40,696 nt of DNA. It comes from Campylobacterales bacterium. Its GTDB lineage: Bacteria > Campylobacterota > Campylobacteria > Campylobacterales > Sulfurimonadaceae. Position 1 is the stretch's first letter. Every line of letters begins with the position of its first letter. Shown here piece by piece: positions 33,201 to 40,696 of this stretch. The position numbers were made by a program, and so were the translations under genes. The stretch lies in assembly GCA_016938735.1 (NCBI GenBank), contig JAFGUB010000011.1, positions 1 to 40,696 on the forward strand, written 5' to 3'. A model generated the notes under the pieces. That model did no database searches. It saw only the letters and a program-made list of their open reading frames with translations, and was not told the origin of the DNA.

Positions 33201-33921
33201 AGATTTCCCAGCGCTCTTGCTGGGCGTTGTAGTTGTAGATACGGTGGAAGTCGCCGGCATCGGGCTGATCTTTGTGGGTGTTTTCTACATACTGATGGGC
33301 CAAAACAGGATTGTCAGAAAAGTCGTAGTCCACCACGGAGTTGTCTTCGTTCACCTTTAGGTTCCATAGAGTGGTTGCGAGAGTAGGGGGAACGGCGACG
33401 TTGTAGACCCCAACGGCAGGATTGGAGTAGGTGTTGGCAGCGGAAATGGTCACGGAGTAGACATCGCCTGAGCCGATACGGTACTCTAGCTTTTTGCCCT
33501 CAAACGAAGCTTTGTACTGTAGGGCAAACTGTGGCGTACCGCCTTCTGTACTTGTGATGTACATCGTGCGCACGGGTTCGGTTTCGTTGTAAGCCATACC
33601 GGTGGTATTGACGCGGGCTTCAACTTGGGTGATGGTATCTAAGGCTTTGAGCCAGCCAAAGTATTCGCCTGAAACCAAAAAGCCTGCGCTGTAAGCTGCG
33701 TCCGGACCGGTATCGACTGCTTTGAAGCTGACAATATCGGGGATGGAAAATTGCCCGTCGATCCCTGCGTTGGCACCGGTGCCTTTGAGGCCCGTGACCC
33801 CGAACATCACCCATTTGTCATCACTTGCCGTAGTGGAGAGCGGGAGGTAATCGGCGGTTGCGATGGTCGAGGCAAGCACTGCAATAGCAGCAGTGCTCAA
33901 CATAATTTTTTTTTGAAACAT
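30283..33921 (-). CDS. large secreted cell-surface protein
   Basis: A 1212-residue protein with a clear signal peptide (STAAIAVLASTIATADY, cleavage near 23). It is poor in Cys, rich in Thr, Ala, Asp and Val, with many short beta-strand-like segments and a Thr/Asp-rich low-complexity stretch around residues 540-620 (such as ADDTTNTASIATTDDTTTEA). It contains KGYWGKMET and EGWNLIALNDG near 265-310 and a comparable GYWAFVESGG near 855, hinting at repeated surface modules. There is no visible sortase, PEP-CTERM or autotransporter anchor. S-layer or adhesin-type function is an inference. ATG 33921 follows AAAGGAG and the two lipoprotein genes upstream read into it. No copy of the TTACATGTAA family occurs in it. 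Confidence 0.75.
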   Translation of the reverse strand: MFQKKIMLSTAAIAVLASTIATADYLPLSTTASDDKWVMFGVTGLKGTGANAGIDGQFSIPDIVSFKAVDTGPDAAYSAGFLVSGEYFGWLKALDTITQVEARVNTTGMAYNETEPVRTMYITSTEGGTPQFALQYKASFEGKKLEYRIGSGDVYSVTISAANTYSNPAVGVYNVAVPPTLATTLWNLKVNEDNSVVDYDFSDNPVLAHQYVENTHKDQPDAGDFHRIYNYNAQQERWEIYDSRNRETANDFTTIEPGKGYWGKMETTAVTATAGGLLVGTSSLSAATYEENLVEGWNLIALNDGVVRHASTGLIATMALSLATHGIIISDPSDNYSVTIMGDVNNANTSDDARTINAAVEAAKLAGTLPMSFHIRAFAVSATQIAIISNKQFILKDEATANSVSAVTTLTGAAPLDPTTKGDATTEATNLTTIGVMSKYGEYVTIVKPLTGAGSAQALTNGSSVQIKGATAAGDTPIAMGATLTATEVLLEAHPDITSTEIDLLDYDGTTDHILLASTEPFYIRDHTFTRVFAFDNTDNGTGTIDIINSADDTTNTASIATTDDTTTEAATAINNIGTTLVSSAVVPSEATKLVVVSDEVDSNEFDVIETTGENIVDTTTNDDIAKGAIKGVYSLHALVKVPLETKVVLTPGDDADLSDADDIITITINGTAGTGITPGDLTAGGDAENAAFLDALVAQIRIQLGELGLSSTVSHNYTAAMSGITEASITISGPDIVSAAYAETDGAVVAAFTTSPVIGAVNKGFLAAFSPDLTEDLKYNAVYTPNYVYDGPIFTLKNAGYTTKALVSGSTDLTDGLVSWTSLDLTRSPAQWLSSQDYSLFSSDYVAGYWAFVESGGENPLSISEANITTQVYTSHFNVSDNSTYNHYSGNIELKIDGFDTTDDWKSNMVKVVINGDSIELANSTTAPTVFSGKMSSYEIANMIAGENYSVEAYVSDGLGNHLLKQNVNMIVDYQKPAKPTVTLNSGATVALASASADAAAFYLFDVSTTYIPETATIEASIGEAEIKKAAAANYNLCKVLAVKAYNAAPYTIAAIAVDEAGTIGGGNASDAVEFDYKPVLKDAILMANTYNGVKNPTTSGTYYNNDCESQGVQTVNTGITIASLNEAQEVKIAYNPLIDNNLINSAPLIAYVTDGNVVAEIAYNEAYVGKRAYIKLQGNVYDFQFPVAGANDSTESPVELIANKVLEMDL

Positions 33922-33937
33922 AAGAGACTCCTTTTGT

Positions 33938-34540
33938 CTAGTTTAATCTGTACACTTTGGTTTTTGTCAAACTATTATCTACTGCCGAGTTGATCTCATA
34001 GCGGTAGCAACTGTATTTTCCGTTGCTGTCTTGGGGTGTGCGGACATAGACCGTTTTGGGCACGTTGTATAACCAAGCAGCATTATAGGTAAAACGATAG
34101 AGCGTTTCGGATTGATTGACAAATGTGCTTTGCAGCGTCTGTGTCAAATCGGGATAGTAAAGAATCACTTGCGTCATCTCCACCTTCGCGTTGTATGCCA
34201 TTCGAGAACTGATCTCGACACCGTTGGGTTCATCTGCCGTACCTAGTGGATCAAAGCTGCTGTCGATGAGGGCATTGAACAAGCCGCTTGCCATACAGGC
34301 GTTGGGATCTTCGATGGCCTCATTGGCATCAAAAATCGTGTCTAAACTGCTGACACTGCTACTGGCCCCACTGCTTGATGATGTACTCATGCTTGAGAGG
34401 CTGCTTGAAGCATCAGATGTGCTTGACGTAGTTGATGCAGAACTGTCACTTTGATAATCACGTACGCTAGAATCAGTTTCGACGCAACCTATCGTCACGA
34501 TAGCCACCATACAAGCACCCAATACTTTTTTGTAGATCAT
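33938..34540 (-). CDS. Ser-rich lipoprotein
   Basis: A 200-residue lipoprotein with lipobox VTIGC (Cys19). A Ser/Thr-rich linker follows (about 25-70, long runs of Ser with Thr, Ala and Asp), then a folded C-terminal domain (about 80-200) with FTYNAAWLYNVPKTVYVRTP and KYSCYRYEIN. No family is recognised. ATG 34540 is chosen because the signal peptide begins there; the frame is open further to 34684, but that part overlaps the small lipoprotein gene. The Shine-Dalgarno is weak, so it may be translated by coupling to the gene ending at 34551. It lies 16 bases upstream of the large surface protein gene and may help anchor it. Confidence 0.72.
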   Translation of the reverse strand: MIYKKVLGACMVAIVTIGCVETDSSVRDYQSDSSASTTSSTSDASSSLSSMSTSSSSGASSSVSSLDTIFDANEAIEDPNACMASGLFNALIDSSFDPLGTADEPNGVEISSRMAYNAKVEMTQVILYYPDLTQTLQSTFVNQSETLYRFTYNAAWLYNVPKTVYVRTPQDSNGKYSCYRYEINSAVDNSLTKTKVYRLN

Positions 34541-34550
34541 CAGCTGTCGC

Positions 34551-34733
34551 TTACTCTTCCGGAATCTGTGGAATCGGAGGGTAAGAGGCGCTAAGGGTGA
34601 CCTCATCAGCTTTGATTGTTGGAGGCGTAACTGTCTCTTCTGTAATGGACGAAGAGACACTACTGCCACCCCCCCCACAGGCACTAAGCATGACTGCTAC
34701 TGCTATAGCTACTGCAATGACTTTTGTGTTCAT
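34551..34733 (-). CDS. small lipoprotein
   Basis: A 60-residue lipoprotein: signal peptide KVIAVAIAVAVMLSAC with the lipid-carrying Cys near residue 19. Gly/Ser residues follow, then a short Pro-rich tail ending PPIPQIPEE. ATG 34733 has GAGGAG seven bases upstream. It is the first gene of the surface-protein operon running 34733 to 29361. Its job is unknown; small lipoproteins of this kind often accompany secreted surface proteins. Confidence 0.68.
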   Translation of the reverse strand: MNTKVIAVAIAVAVMLSACGGGGSSVSSSITEETVTPPTIKADEVTLSASYPPIPQIPEE

Positions 34734-34989
34734 AATCACTCCTCATTTAGTATTCATAGCCGCAGGGCTATCTTACGATGTAGATCGACCTAAATTTGAT
34801 TCGACTTTAATCTTGAGATCATTTTAGTTGCGGATAGGCAAATATCACCCACTATAAGCTACAAACTATGGATTAGTGTTACCTATTGAAACGATATGTG
34901 CTTGTGCAGATAAAATAATACGAACTTATAGGAATGAAGCCTTAGAGTTTCAAAAAAAACGACGATTCTGCTGGGCGAGCAAGGATTTA
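34734..34989. promoter_or_regulatory. intergenic region between flagellin and surface-protein operon
   Basis: 256 AT-rich bases with no gene. It holds a short perfect hairpin (ATAGCC-GCAG-GGCTAT, 34756-34771) in the leader of the small lipoprotein gene and a possible minus-strand -10 TATAGT (34856-34851) without a good -35. An eight-base T run on the minus strand (34959-34952) follows the flagellin stop, but no clear stem precedes it. Confidence 0.35.
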
Positions 34990-36537
34990 TTAGTTTTCAA
35001 AATCACCCAAAAGCCGCATGACATCGCCTTGGCGGATATTGGCTTGAGCAAGAGCGAAGCTACCGGCTTTTGTGAGGATATCTTGCTTGGAGAAGTTGGC
35101 CATTTCTTGGGCAAAGTCGATGTCACGAATGGAAGATTCGGCAGCTTTGGTCACGATGCTCATGTAGTCGGCGTTGTTCAAAGAGGATTGAAGCTGGTTT
35201 TGCATCGAGCCTATTTCGCTATGGATGGCGGTGAGCTGTTCGCGCGCGGCGTCGATGATGTCGATGCTGTCCATGATGGCCGAGAGCGGCGAATTAAAGA
35301 TGCGGCCAAGGGTAGCGCCGGAGATGTCGAGATTGTCATTAAGGTCACGGCTACCGGTGAGGTCGATCAAGTTAAGATTGCGAAGATAGTCCATACTGCT
35401 GCCTGCGCCCCGCCCGCTGTTGACTTCGGCATTGGCTCCGATATTGAGGCTATTTAAGCTGTTTTGCATAGCACTGCTGAGCGTGATGGGCAGGCCGTGT
35501 ACGTTGCGCAATTTTAAGTTGCCCATGAAGTTGTCGATATCGCCGATGATTTTCGTGTTGGCGTGGTGAGGTGTGACGCTAATAGCGCGTCCTTCAGGGC
35601 TGTTGAGGAGTAGTTGGCCTTGGGAGGTCAGTGAGGCGTATACGCCTGTTTGCTCCGAGACGGCGTTGATGGCGTTGACGAGGGTACCGTCACTGTCGTT
35701 GTCTTGAACGGTAAGTGCGCCGATCGTGACACCGTTGATGCTGAAGGTATCAGGTAGGGTGCCCGCTTGGATGTTGTTGAGATAATTTTGGCTGAGATCG
35801 ACATAGCCGACATACTCCACCTCTGCGGTAGCTTTGATACCGGTGCGGTCGCTGTAGCGGTTGATGATATCGGCAACCGCACCCAACCCTTCACCCGGGC
35901 CATATCCGACAACTGCGCTTTGAAGTTTTACCTCTTTGCCATTGACCATGAAGCCGATCTGCATCGTTTGAGAGAGGGTAGCATCGTTGTGGTAAATTTG
36001 AGAGTTGTGGACTTGGAACTGGACTTGGCCGATCTTGCTCGATTGGGTGGCGCCGATGGTGAGGGTATTGGTTTGGTCGGCGTAGGCGCCGATTTGAAAC
36101 TCTTTGTTGGTAAAGGTGCCTTGGAGCAGCGGGATATTGTTGAAACTGGTGGTGCTTGCGATGGTATTCATCGATTCGATTATTTTAAAGGCACTTTTTT
36201 GGAGGAGATCTCGGCTGCTGAGGGTTTGCCCATCTTGAGCAGCTTGAATGGCCAATACTTTGAGCGAATCGGCAAGATTGATTTGTGAGGAGAGTGCTTT
36301 GTCTGCCATTTGAAGCAGGCTAATACCGATATTGGCATTTTTTGTGGCTTCTGCAAAGCCGGCAGATTGCATGCGTAGGCTGTCGGCTATCATCATTCCG
36401 GCTGCATCATCTTTTGCACTGTTGATGCGTAAGCCTGAACTTATTTTTTCAAGTGAGGAGTTTAAAAGATCTTGATTTTTTTGGTAGTTGACGTAGGTTT
36501 TGAGGGCTGTGGTATAAGATGAAATGTTTGATGACAC
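34990..36537 (-). CDS. flagellin, Campylobacterota type
   Basis: A 515-residue filament protein, close in length to H. pylori FlaB. The N-terminal D0/D1 region has SLEKISSGLRINSAKDDAAGM, and AIQAAQDGQTLSS and TSFNNIPLLQGTFTNKEFQIGAY follow. The central variable part contains FSINGVTIGAL, and the C-terminal D0/D1 region has IRDIDFAQEMANFSKQDIL and GSFALAQANIRQGDVMRLL. The very N-terminus (SSNISSYTTAL) lacks the usual FRINTN, so export or capping interactions may differ. The start is GTG 36537 with GGAGG upstream. Whether it is the major or a minor flagellin cannot be told. No palindrome-family site lies in it. Confidence 0.92.
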   Translation of the reverse strand: MSSNISSYTTALKTYVNYQKNQDLLNSSLEKISSGLRINSAKDDAAGMMIADSLRMQSAGFAEATKNANIGISLLQMADKALSSQINLADSLKVLAIQAAQDGQTLSSRDLLQKSAFKIIESMNTIASTTSFNNIPLLQGTFTNKEFQIGAYADQTNTLTIGATQSSKIGQVQFQVHNSQIYHNDATLSQTMQIGFMVNGKEVKLQSAVVGYGPGEGLGAVADIINRYSDRTGIKATAEVEYVGYVDLSQNYLNNIQAGTLPDTFSINGVTIGALTVQDNDSDGTLVNAINAVSEQTGVYASLTSQGQLLLNSPEGRAISVTPHHANTKIIGDIDNFMGNLKLRNVHGLPITLSSAMQNSLNSLNIGANAEVNSGRGAGSSMDYLRNLNLIDLTGSRDLNDNLDISGATLGRIFNSPLSAIMDSIDIIDAAREQLTAIHSEIGSMQNQLQSSLNNADYMSIVTKAAESSIRDIDFAQEMANFSKQDILTKAGSFALAQANIRQGDVMRLLGDFEN

Positions 36538-36569
36538 CGTATACTCCCTCCCGTTGTAGTAAGTAGACT

Positions 36570-36597
36570 ATTCTAATACACAAAAACTTTAAAGCAA
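36570..36597 (-). promoter_or_regulatory. possible sigma-70-type promoter of the flagellin gene
   Basis: On the minus strand TTGCTT (36597-36592) and TAGAAT (36575-36570) are 16 bases apart, some 33 bases above GTG 36537. The -10 is good and the -35 is weak. No sigma-54 spacing and no clear sigma-28 site were found here. Confidence 0.3.
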
Positions 36598-36620
36598 GGA
36601 TATAAGGGCGACATCTTACG

Positions 36621-36646
36621 CCTTGAGAGCGCTGAGCAGCTCAAGG
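36621..36646 (-). terminator. hairpin after gyrA
   Basis: CCTTGAG and CTCAAGG form a seven-pair stem around a 12-base loop, starting two bases after the gyrA stop. There is no T tract, so termination would need another factor. It stands between gyrA and the flagellin promoter. Confidence 0.4.
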
Positions 36647-36648
36647 GG

Positions 36649-39132
36649 CTAAAACAGTGCTTTTTCGTCTGCATCTGTGGCAGTTTCGCCATCCTCTTCC
36701 TCATCCGTTTTGGGACAACGCGAAATGCCGGCCACGTCATCACCTTTAACAATATAGACGCCGCTGGTGTTGCGAGACGACTTGGAGATACTTTGCATAT
36801 CGACGCGGATCATCTTGCCCTCTTTGGTAAGCGCCATGAGATCCATGTTTTCATCGACCATCACGCAGCCGATGACGTTTTGGCCTGTTTTGTGGTTGAG
36901 TTTCATGGCGATCACGCCGGTTCCGGCGCGGTTGGTGAGGCGGTATTCTTCAGCGGTGGTGCGCTTACCGATCCCTTTCTCGCTGACCATCAAGATCTCT
37001 TCGTCGTCGCTTTTGATAATGTTGGCATCGACCACTTCGTCGCCGTCATATTTGAATTTGATCCCCGTCACGCCGCGCGTAGAACGGCCTTGTTCACGGG
37101 TCTTTTCGATCTCGAATTTGATACATTGCGCTTTTTTGGTGACCATAAAGAGCCATTTGGTCTCAACCGTGGTGATGTGCGCCGTGACCAGCGTGTCGTC
37201 ATCATCAAGCACAATCGCACGTACGCCCGTGGAGCGGACATTGCTAAATTCGCTGAGGTTGGTGCGCTTGACGATGCCGTTGCGGGTAAAGAAGGCGAGT
37301 GACTTGGCTTCGTTAAAATCGGTGGTGGGGATGATAGAGCGGATCTTCTCATCGGTTTCAAGGTTGATGAGGTTAACGACCGCTTTGCCTTTGGCGGTAC
37401 GGCTGCCCTCGGGGATGCGGTAGACTTTGAGCCAGTGCAGTTGGCCGCGATCGGTGACGAACATCAAGGTGTCATGGGTGTTACATGTATAGAACTTTTC
37501 GATGAAATCATCTTCATAAGTGGTAGCGGCCACTTTGCCTTTGCCGCCGCGCCGCTGCTTCTCATACGCCGCAAGCGGGACGCGCTTGATGTAGCCGCGA
37601 TGCGAGATGGTGACGACCATCGGCTCGTTGGGGATCAGATCTTCGATATCGATGTCGTCGTAGTTGTCTTCGATGTCGGTGCGGCGCTCTTCACTGTACT
37701 GCTCAAGTGCCGTAGAGAGCTCCTCTTTGATGATGTTCATGAGCACCTCTTCGCTGCGCAGGATGCTCTCGAGATAGTCGATGAGCTTGAGGATTTCGGC
37801 CAGTTCATTTTCGATCTTTTCGCGCTCAAGACCCGTAAGGCGTCCAAGACGCATATCGACGATGGCTTGGGCTTGAATCTCACTAAACTCAAAACGCTCA
37901 ATGAGGTTTTCGCGGGCGTTTTCGATGCTGGCGCTGGCTTTGATGATGGCGATGATCTCGTCAATGTGATCGAGCGCCTTTTTCAAGCCTTCTAAAATGT
38001 GCGCCCGCGCTTTGGCTTTTTCCAGATCGAAGATGGTGCGGCGGATGATGACCGTTTTGCGGTGGTTGATGAAGTGGCGCAGCATCTCCAGCAGCGTGAA
38101 GACGCGCGGCTCTTGGTTGTGAATGGCCAGCATGATGATCCCAAAGGTGGTCTCCATGCTGGTGGATTTAAAGAGGTTGTTGAGCACGATCTCGCTCATG
38201 GCGTCGCGTTTGAGCTCAATGACCACGCGGATCCCTTCACGGTCCGATTCGTCACGGATCTCGCTGATCCCTTCGATCACCTTCTCTTTGACCAGATCGG
38301 CGATATTTTCGATCAGGCGCGCTTTGTTGACCATGTAGGGAAGCTCGTCGATCACGATGACGTCTTTGTTGCTCTTCTTCTCGATGTGGGTTTTGGCACG
38401 CACCTTGATGCGACCGCGACCGCTCTCGTACGCCTCTAAAATCCCTTTTTTACCGAAGATGGTGCCGCCGGTGGGAAAGTCGGGGGCTTTGATGAACTCC
38501 ATGATCTCCATCAGGTTGGCTTGCGGATTATCGATCAGATAGACCAGGCCGCGCAGCACCTCGGCAGGATTGTGCGGGGGGATGTTGGTGGCCATACCGA
38601 CGGCGATTCCGTTGGAGCCGTTGATGAGTAGGTTGGGGACACGGGTGGGGAGTACTGAGGGTTCAAAGGTGGTACCGTCGTAGTTTTCGATCATATTGAC
38701 GGTATTTTTGTCCAGATCCTGCAGTAGCTCTCCGGCGTAGCGGGTCATACGCGCTTCGGTATAACGCATCGCCGCCGCGTTGTCGCCGTCGATGGAGCCG
38801 AAGTTGCCCTGGCCGTCCACCAGCGTCATGCGCATGCTAAAGGGCTGCGCCATACGTACCAGTGCGTCATAGACCGCCGTGTCGCCGTGCGGGTGGTACT
38901 GACCGATGACATCCCCGACGATACGGGCCGATTTTTTGTATTTGGCTCCGGCGGAGAGGCTAAGCTTGTCCATGGCGTAGAGAATGCGGCGGTGTACCGG
39001 CTTGAGACCGTCGCGCACATCGGGCAGCGCGCGTCCGATGATGACGCTCATGGAGTAGTCGAGGTAGCTGCTTTTGAGACTCTCTTCTATATTGACGTTT
39101 TCGATTGCGCTGTTGTCAAGCAGATCGTTCAT
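36649..39132 (-). CDS. gyrA: DNA gyrase subunit A
   Basis: The breakage-reunion subunit of DNA gyrase, which introduces negative supercoils. The 827-residue product has the conserved [18 protein letters not shown] near 25-42. The quinolone region [17 protein letters not shown] starts at about residue 80, with Thr85 and Asp89 at the resistance positions; Thr is also the wild-type residue in C. jejuni. The catalytic Tyr lies in AMRYTEARM near 124. The C-terminal beta-pinwheel has repeated units and a GyrA-box-like QRRGGKG near 538. The acidic tail ([14 protein letters not shown]) is short. ATG 39132 follows GGGGA. A perfect TTACATGTAA is in its leader, 18 bases upstream of the ATG. Confidence 0.97.
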   Translation of the reverse strand: MNDLLDNSAIENVNIEESLKSSYLDYSMSVIIGRALPDVRDGLKPVHRRILYAMDKLSLSAGAKYKKSARIVGDVIGQYHPHGDTAVYDALVRMAQPFSMRMTLVDGQGNFGSIDGDNAAAMRYTEARMTRYAGELLQDLDKNTVNMIENYDGTTFEPSVLPTRVPNLLINGSNGIAVGMATNIPPHNPAEVLRGLVYLIDNPQANLMEIMEFIKAPDFPTGGTIFGKKGILEAYESGRGRIKVRAKTHIEKKSNKDVIVIDELPYMVNKARLIENIADLVKEKVIEGISEIRDESDREGIRVVIELKRDAMSEIVLNNLFKSTSMETTFGIIMLAIHNQEPRVFTLLEMLRHFINHRKTVIIRRTIFDLEKAKARAHILEGLKKALDHIDEIIAIIKASASIENARENLIERFEFSEIQAQAIVDMRLGRLTGLEREKIENELAEILKLIDYLESILRSEEVLMNIIKEELSTALEQYSEERRTDIEDNYDDIDIEDLIPNEPMVVTISHRGYIKRVPLAAYEKQRRGGKGKVAATTYEDDFIEKFYTCNTHDTLMFVTDRGQLHWLKVYRIPEGSRTAKGKAVVNLINLETDEKIRSIIPTTDFNEAKSLAFFTRNGIVKRTNLSEFSNVRSTGVRAIVLDDDDTLVTAHITTVETKWLFMVTKKAQCIKFEIEKTREQGRSTRGVTGIKFKYDGDEVVDANIIKSDDEEILMVSEKGIGKRTTAEEYRLTNRAGTGVIAMKLNHKTGQNVIGCVMVDENMDLMALTKEGKMIRVDMQSISKSSRNTSGVYIVKGDDVAGISRCPKTDEEEDGETATDADEKALF
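37481..37490. repeat. TTACATGTAA family, one mismatch
   Basis: TTACATGTAT in gyrA, read as Thr-Cys-Asn. Confidence 0.8.
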
Positions 39133-39149
39133 GCTGTGTCCCCAATTCT

Positions 39150-39159
39150 TTACATGTAA
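39150..39159. repeat. TTACATGTAA palindrome, perfect, intergenic
   Basis: In the gyrA leader, 18 bases upstream of its start codon. Confidence 0.85.
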
Positions 39160-39278
39160 AATAGGCTCAATTCTACCGAAACGGTGCTTAATAACAAAAA
39201 TAGAGCCAAATGAAGAGGATTTGTAGCTATGATCAAAAAATAATCAATCAATATACAAAAATGTAGCACTCATGAGTT

Positions 39279-39284
39279 TATAAT
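39279..39284 (+). promoter_or_regulatory. -10 box of amtB
   Basis: TATAAT, 34 bases before ATG 39318, which is preceded by AAGGGAG. No convincing -35 was seen. A sigma-54-like TGGCAT nearby lacks the GC at the -12 position. Confidence 0.4.
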
Positions 39285-39317
39285 TTTGGCATCTTCAATT
39301 CAATCAAGGGAGAACCA

Positions 39318-40515
39318 ATGGAAAACTTCGCTGACGTACAGTACATTCTCACCAGTTTTTTGTTTCTGTTCGCAGGAGCGCTGGTAATGTGGATGGCTGC
39401 AGGCTTTGCAATGCTTGAGGCGGGTCTGACCCGAACCAAAAATAATGTGGTCATATTGACCAAAAATATCGCGCTCTATTCGATCGCTTGTATCATGTAC
39501 TATGTCGTGGGCTACAACCTGATGTATGGGGGCGACGGGGCGTTTATGGGCGATATCGCGTTTGCGCTTGACGGTATCAGTTACGACGACCGCGCCGTGA
39601 TGTCGGACTTCTTTTTTCAGGTGGTCTTTGTGGCGACGGCGGCTTCGGTGATTTCGGGCGTCGTGGCGGAGCGTATGAGACTATGGCCGTTTCTGATCTT
39701 CGTTGTCGTGCTTACGGCGGTGATCTATCCGATTCAGGGGCACTGGTCGTGGGGCGGTAGCGCACTGGGAGGCTTTATGGAAGGCTTTAGCGACTTCGCC
39801 GGATCAACCATTGTACACTCAGTAGGCGGATGGGCAGCGCTGGCGGGCGTACTGTTGCTGGGTGCGCGCAAGGGCAAATACACCAAAGAAGGCAACGTCA
39901 GACCGATTCCCGGCTCCAACCTGCCGCTGGCGACGCTGGGAACCTTCATTCTCTGGCTTGGATGGTTTGGATTCAACGGCGGCTCCGTGCTGACGATGGG
40001 AACCAAAAGCGATATCGACACGATGGCACTTGTCTTTGCCGATACCAATATGGCAGCGGCAACCGGCGCGGTGACTGCGGCGATCCTGACACAGCTCATC
40101 TACAAAAAAGTGGACCTTACCATGGTGCTTAACGGTGCGCTTGGCGGTCTGGTAGCGGTGACTGCAGGGCCCGACCTGGGTATGATGGTGGCGTTTATCG
40201 ACGGTGCGGTTGCTGCGGCTCTGGTGGTCTTCGCGGTTCCGTTTTTTGACAAACTCCGCATCGACGATCCGGTGGGTGCGCTTTCGGTACACCTTGTCAA
40301 CGGTATCTGGGGTACTTTGGCCGTCGGTATCTTCAATCCTGAAGTGACCTTGATGGCGCAAATTAAGGGGATTGTAGCGGTAGGCCTCTTCACCTTTGTC
40401 GCTTCGTTCATCGTATGGTATGTGCTGAAAATGGTGATGGGAATCCGTGTCGCAGAGGAAGAGGAGTATGACGGTGAAGACCTGCATGAGACGGGTCTTG
40501 AGGCGTATCCAGAGT

Positions 40516-40535
<20 letters not shown>
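39318..40535 (+). CDS. amtB: ammonium transporter AmtB
   Basis: An inner-membrane ammonium channel of the Amt/Rh family, working as a trimer. The 405-residue product has about 11 membrane helices. Family-typical segments are AAGFAMLEAGLTRTKN, HWSWGGSALGGFMEG, DFAGSTIVHSVGGWAAL (with a pore His), WLGWFGFNGGS and the C-terminal VHLVNGIWGTLAVGIF (second pore His). Unlike longer precursors it has no long signal peptide. The cytoplasmic C-terminal tail (about 375-405) is the region that PII proteins bind, and a PII gene follows 74 bases downstream. ATG 39318 follows AAGGGAG. Confidence 0.96.

Positions 40536-40696
<161 letters not shown>

Noticed and set aside
34838-34852. Sigma-54-like GG...GC upstream of the small lipoprotein gene (TGGGTGATATTTGC)
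   Set aside because: The spacing between GG and GC is one or two bases short and the -24 hexamer is poor.
39134-39146. TGGGGACA on the minus strand before gyrA as a REP-like copy
   Set aside because: Only eight bases match, and they serve as the gyrA Shine-Dalgarno region.
39286-39302. Sigma-54-like TGGCAT upstream of amtB
   Set aside because: The -12 element has TC where GC is required; a good TATAAT is present nearby.

Overview
The window comes from a Campylobacterota (formerly Epsilonproteobacteria) chromosome with moderately high GC. The main evidence is the order gyrA, flgP, flgQ, flgR, asd (39132 down to 24668), which matches the Campylobacter jejuni arrangement as I recall it (Cj1027c to Cj1023c). 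A Campylobacterota-type flagellin, msbA and a nonulosonate gene set fit the same assignment. I cannot name the genus. No rRNA, tRNA, CRISPR array or intact insertion sequence was seen.

Layout. (1) 1-1644: an AT-rich accessory patch with REP-like repeats, a lipoprotein gene broken by an in-frame stop, and an ORF6N-domain gene. (2) 1666-6706: sbcC/sbcD (double-strand break processing) and an AAA-like ATPase/PD-(D/E)XK protein. (3) 6779-16031: a surface-glycan cluster on the minus strand: two glycosyltransferases, a pyruvyl-transferase-family protein, a nonulosonate synthase, a fused cytidylyltransferase/PseG-like protein, an asparagine-synthetase-like protein and an LPS-kinase-like protein. A sialyltransferase-like gene lies on the plus strand. 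(4) 16032-19273: plus-strand msbA, a membrane-anchored phosphatase and a GT90 glycosyltransferase. (5) 19274-23066: minus-strand LtaS-like sulfatase, two outer-membrane-type proteins (one frameshifted) and a metallophosphoesterase lipoprotein. (6) 23128-27890: hemE, a YqhA-like membrane protein, asd, flgR, flgQ-like and flgP. (7) 27944-36537: a block between flgP and gyrA holding two outer-membrane barrels, a secreted protein, a 1212-residue surface protein, two lipoproteins and a flagellin. (8) 36649-40696: gyrA, then plus-strand amtB and the start of a PII gene cut by the window end.

Two observations stand out. First, the palindrome TTACATGTAA (core TACATGTA) is scattered through the window: 28 copies of the 8-mer against about 0.6 expected, plus one further one-mismatch site. 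Most copies lie inside genes and are read as Leu-His-Val, so it looks like a highly iterated palindrome comparable in style to cyanobacterial HIP1. Second, two sigma-54 promoters with exact GG-N10-GC spacing are visible. One precedes flgP. The other lies directly against the start codon of an outer-membrane protein gene. Both are close to flgR, which encodes the sigma-54 activator, suggesting that these surface proteins belong to the flagellar regulon.
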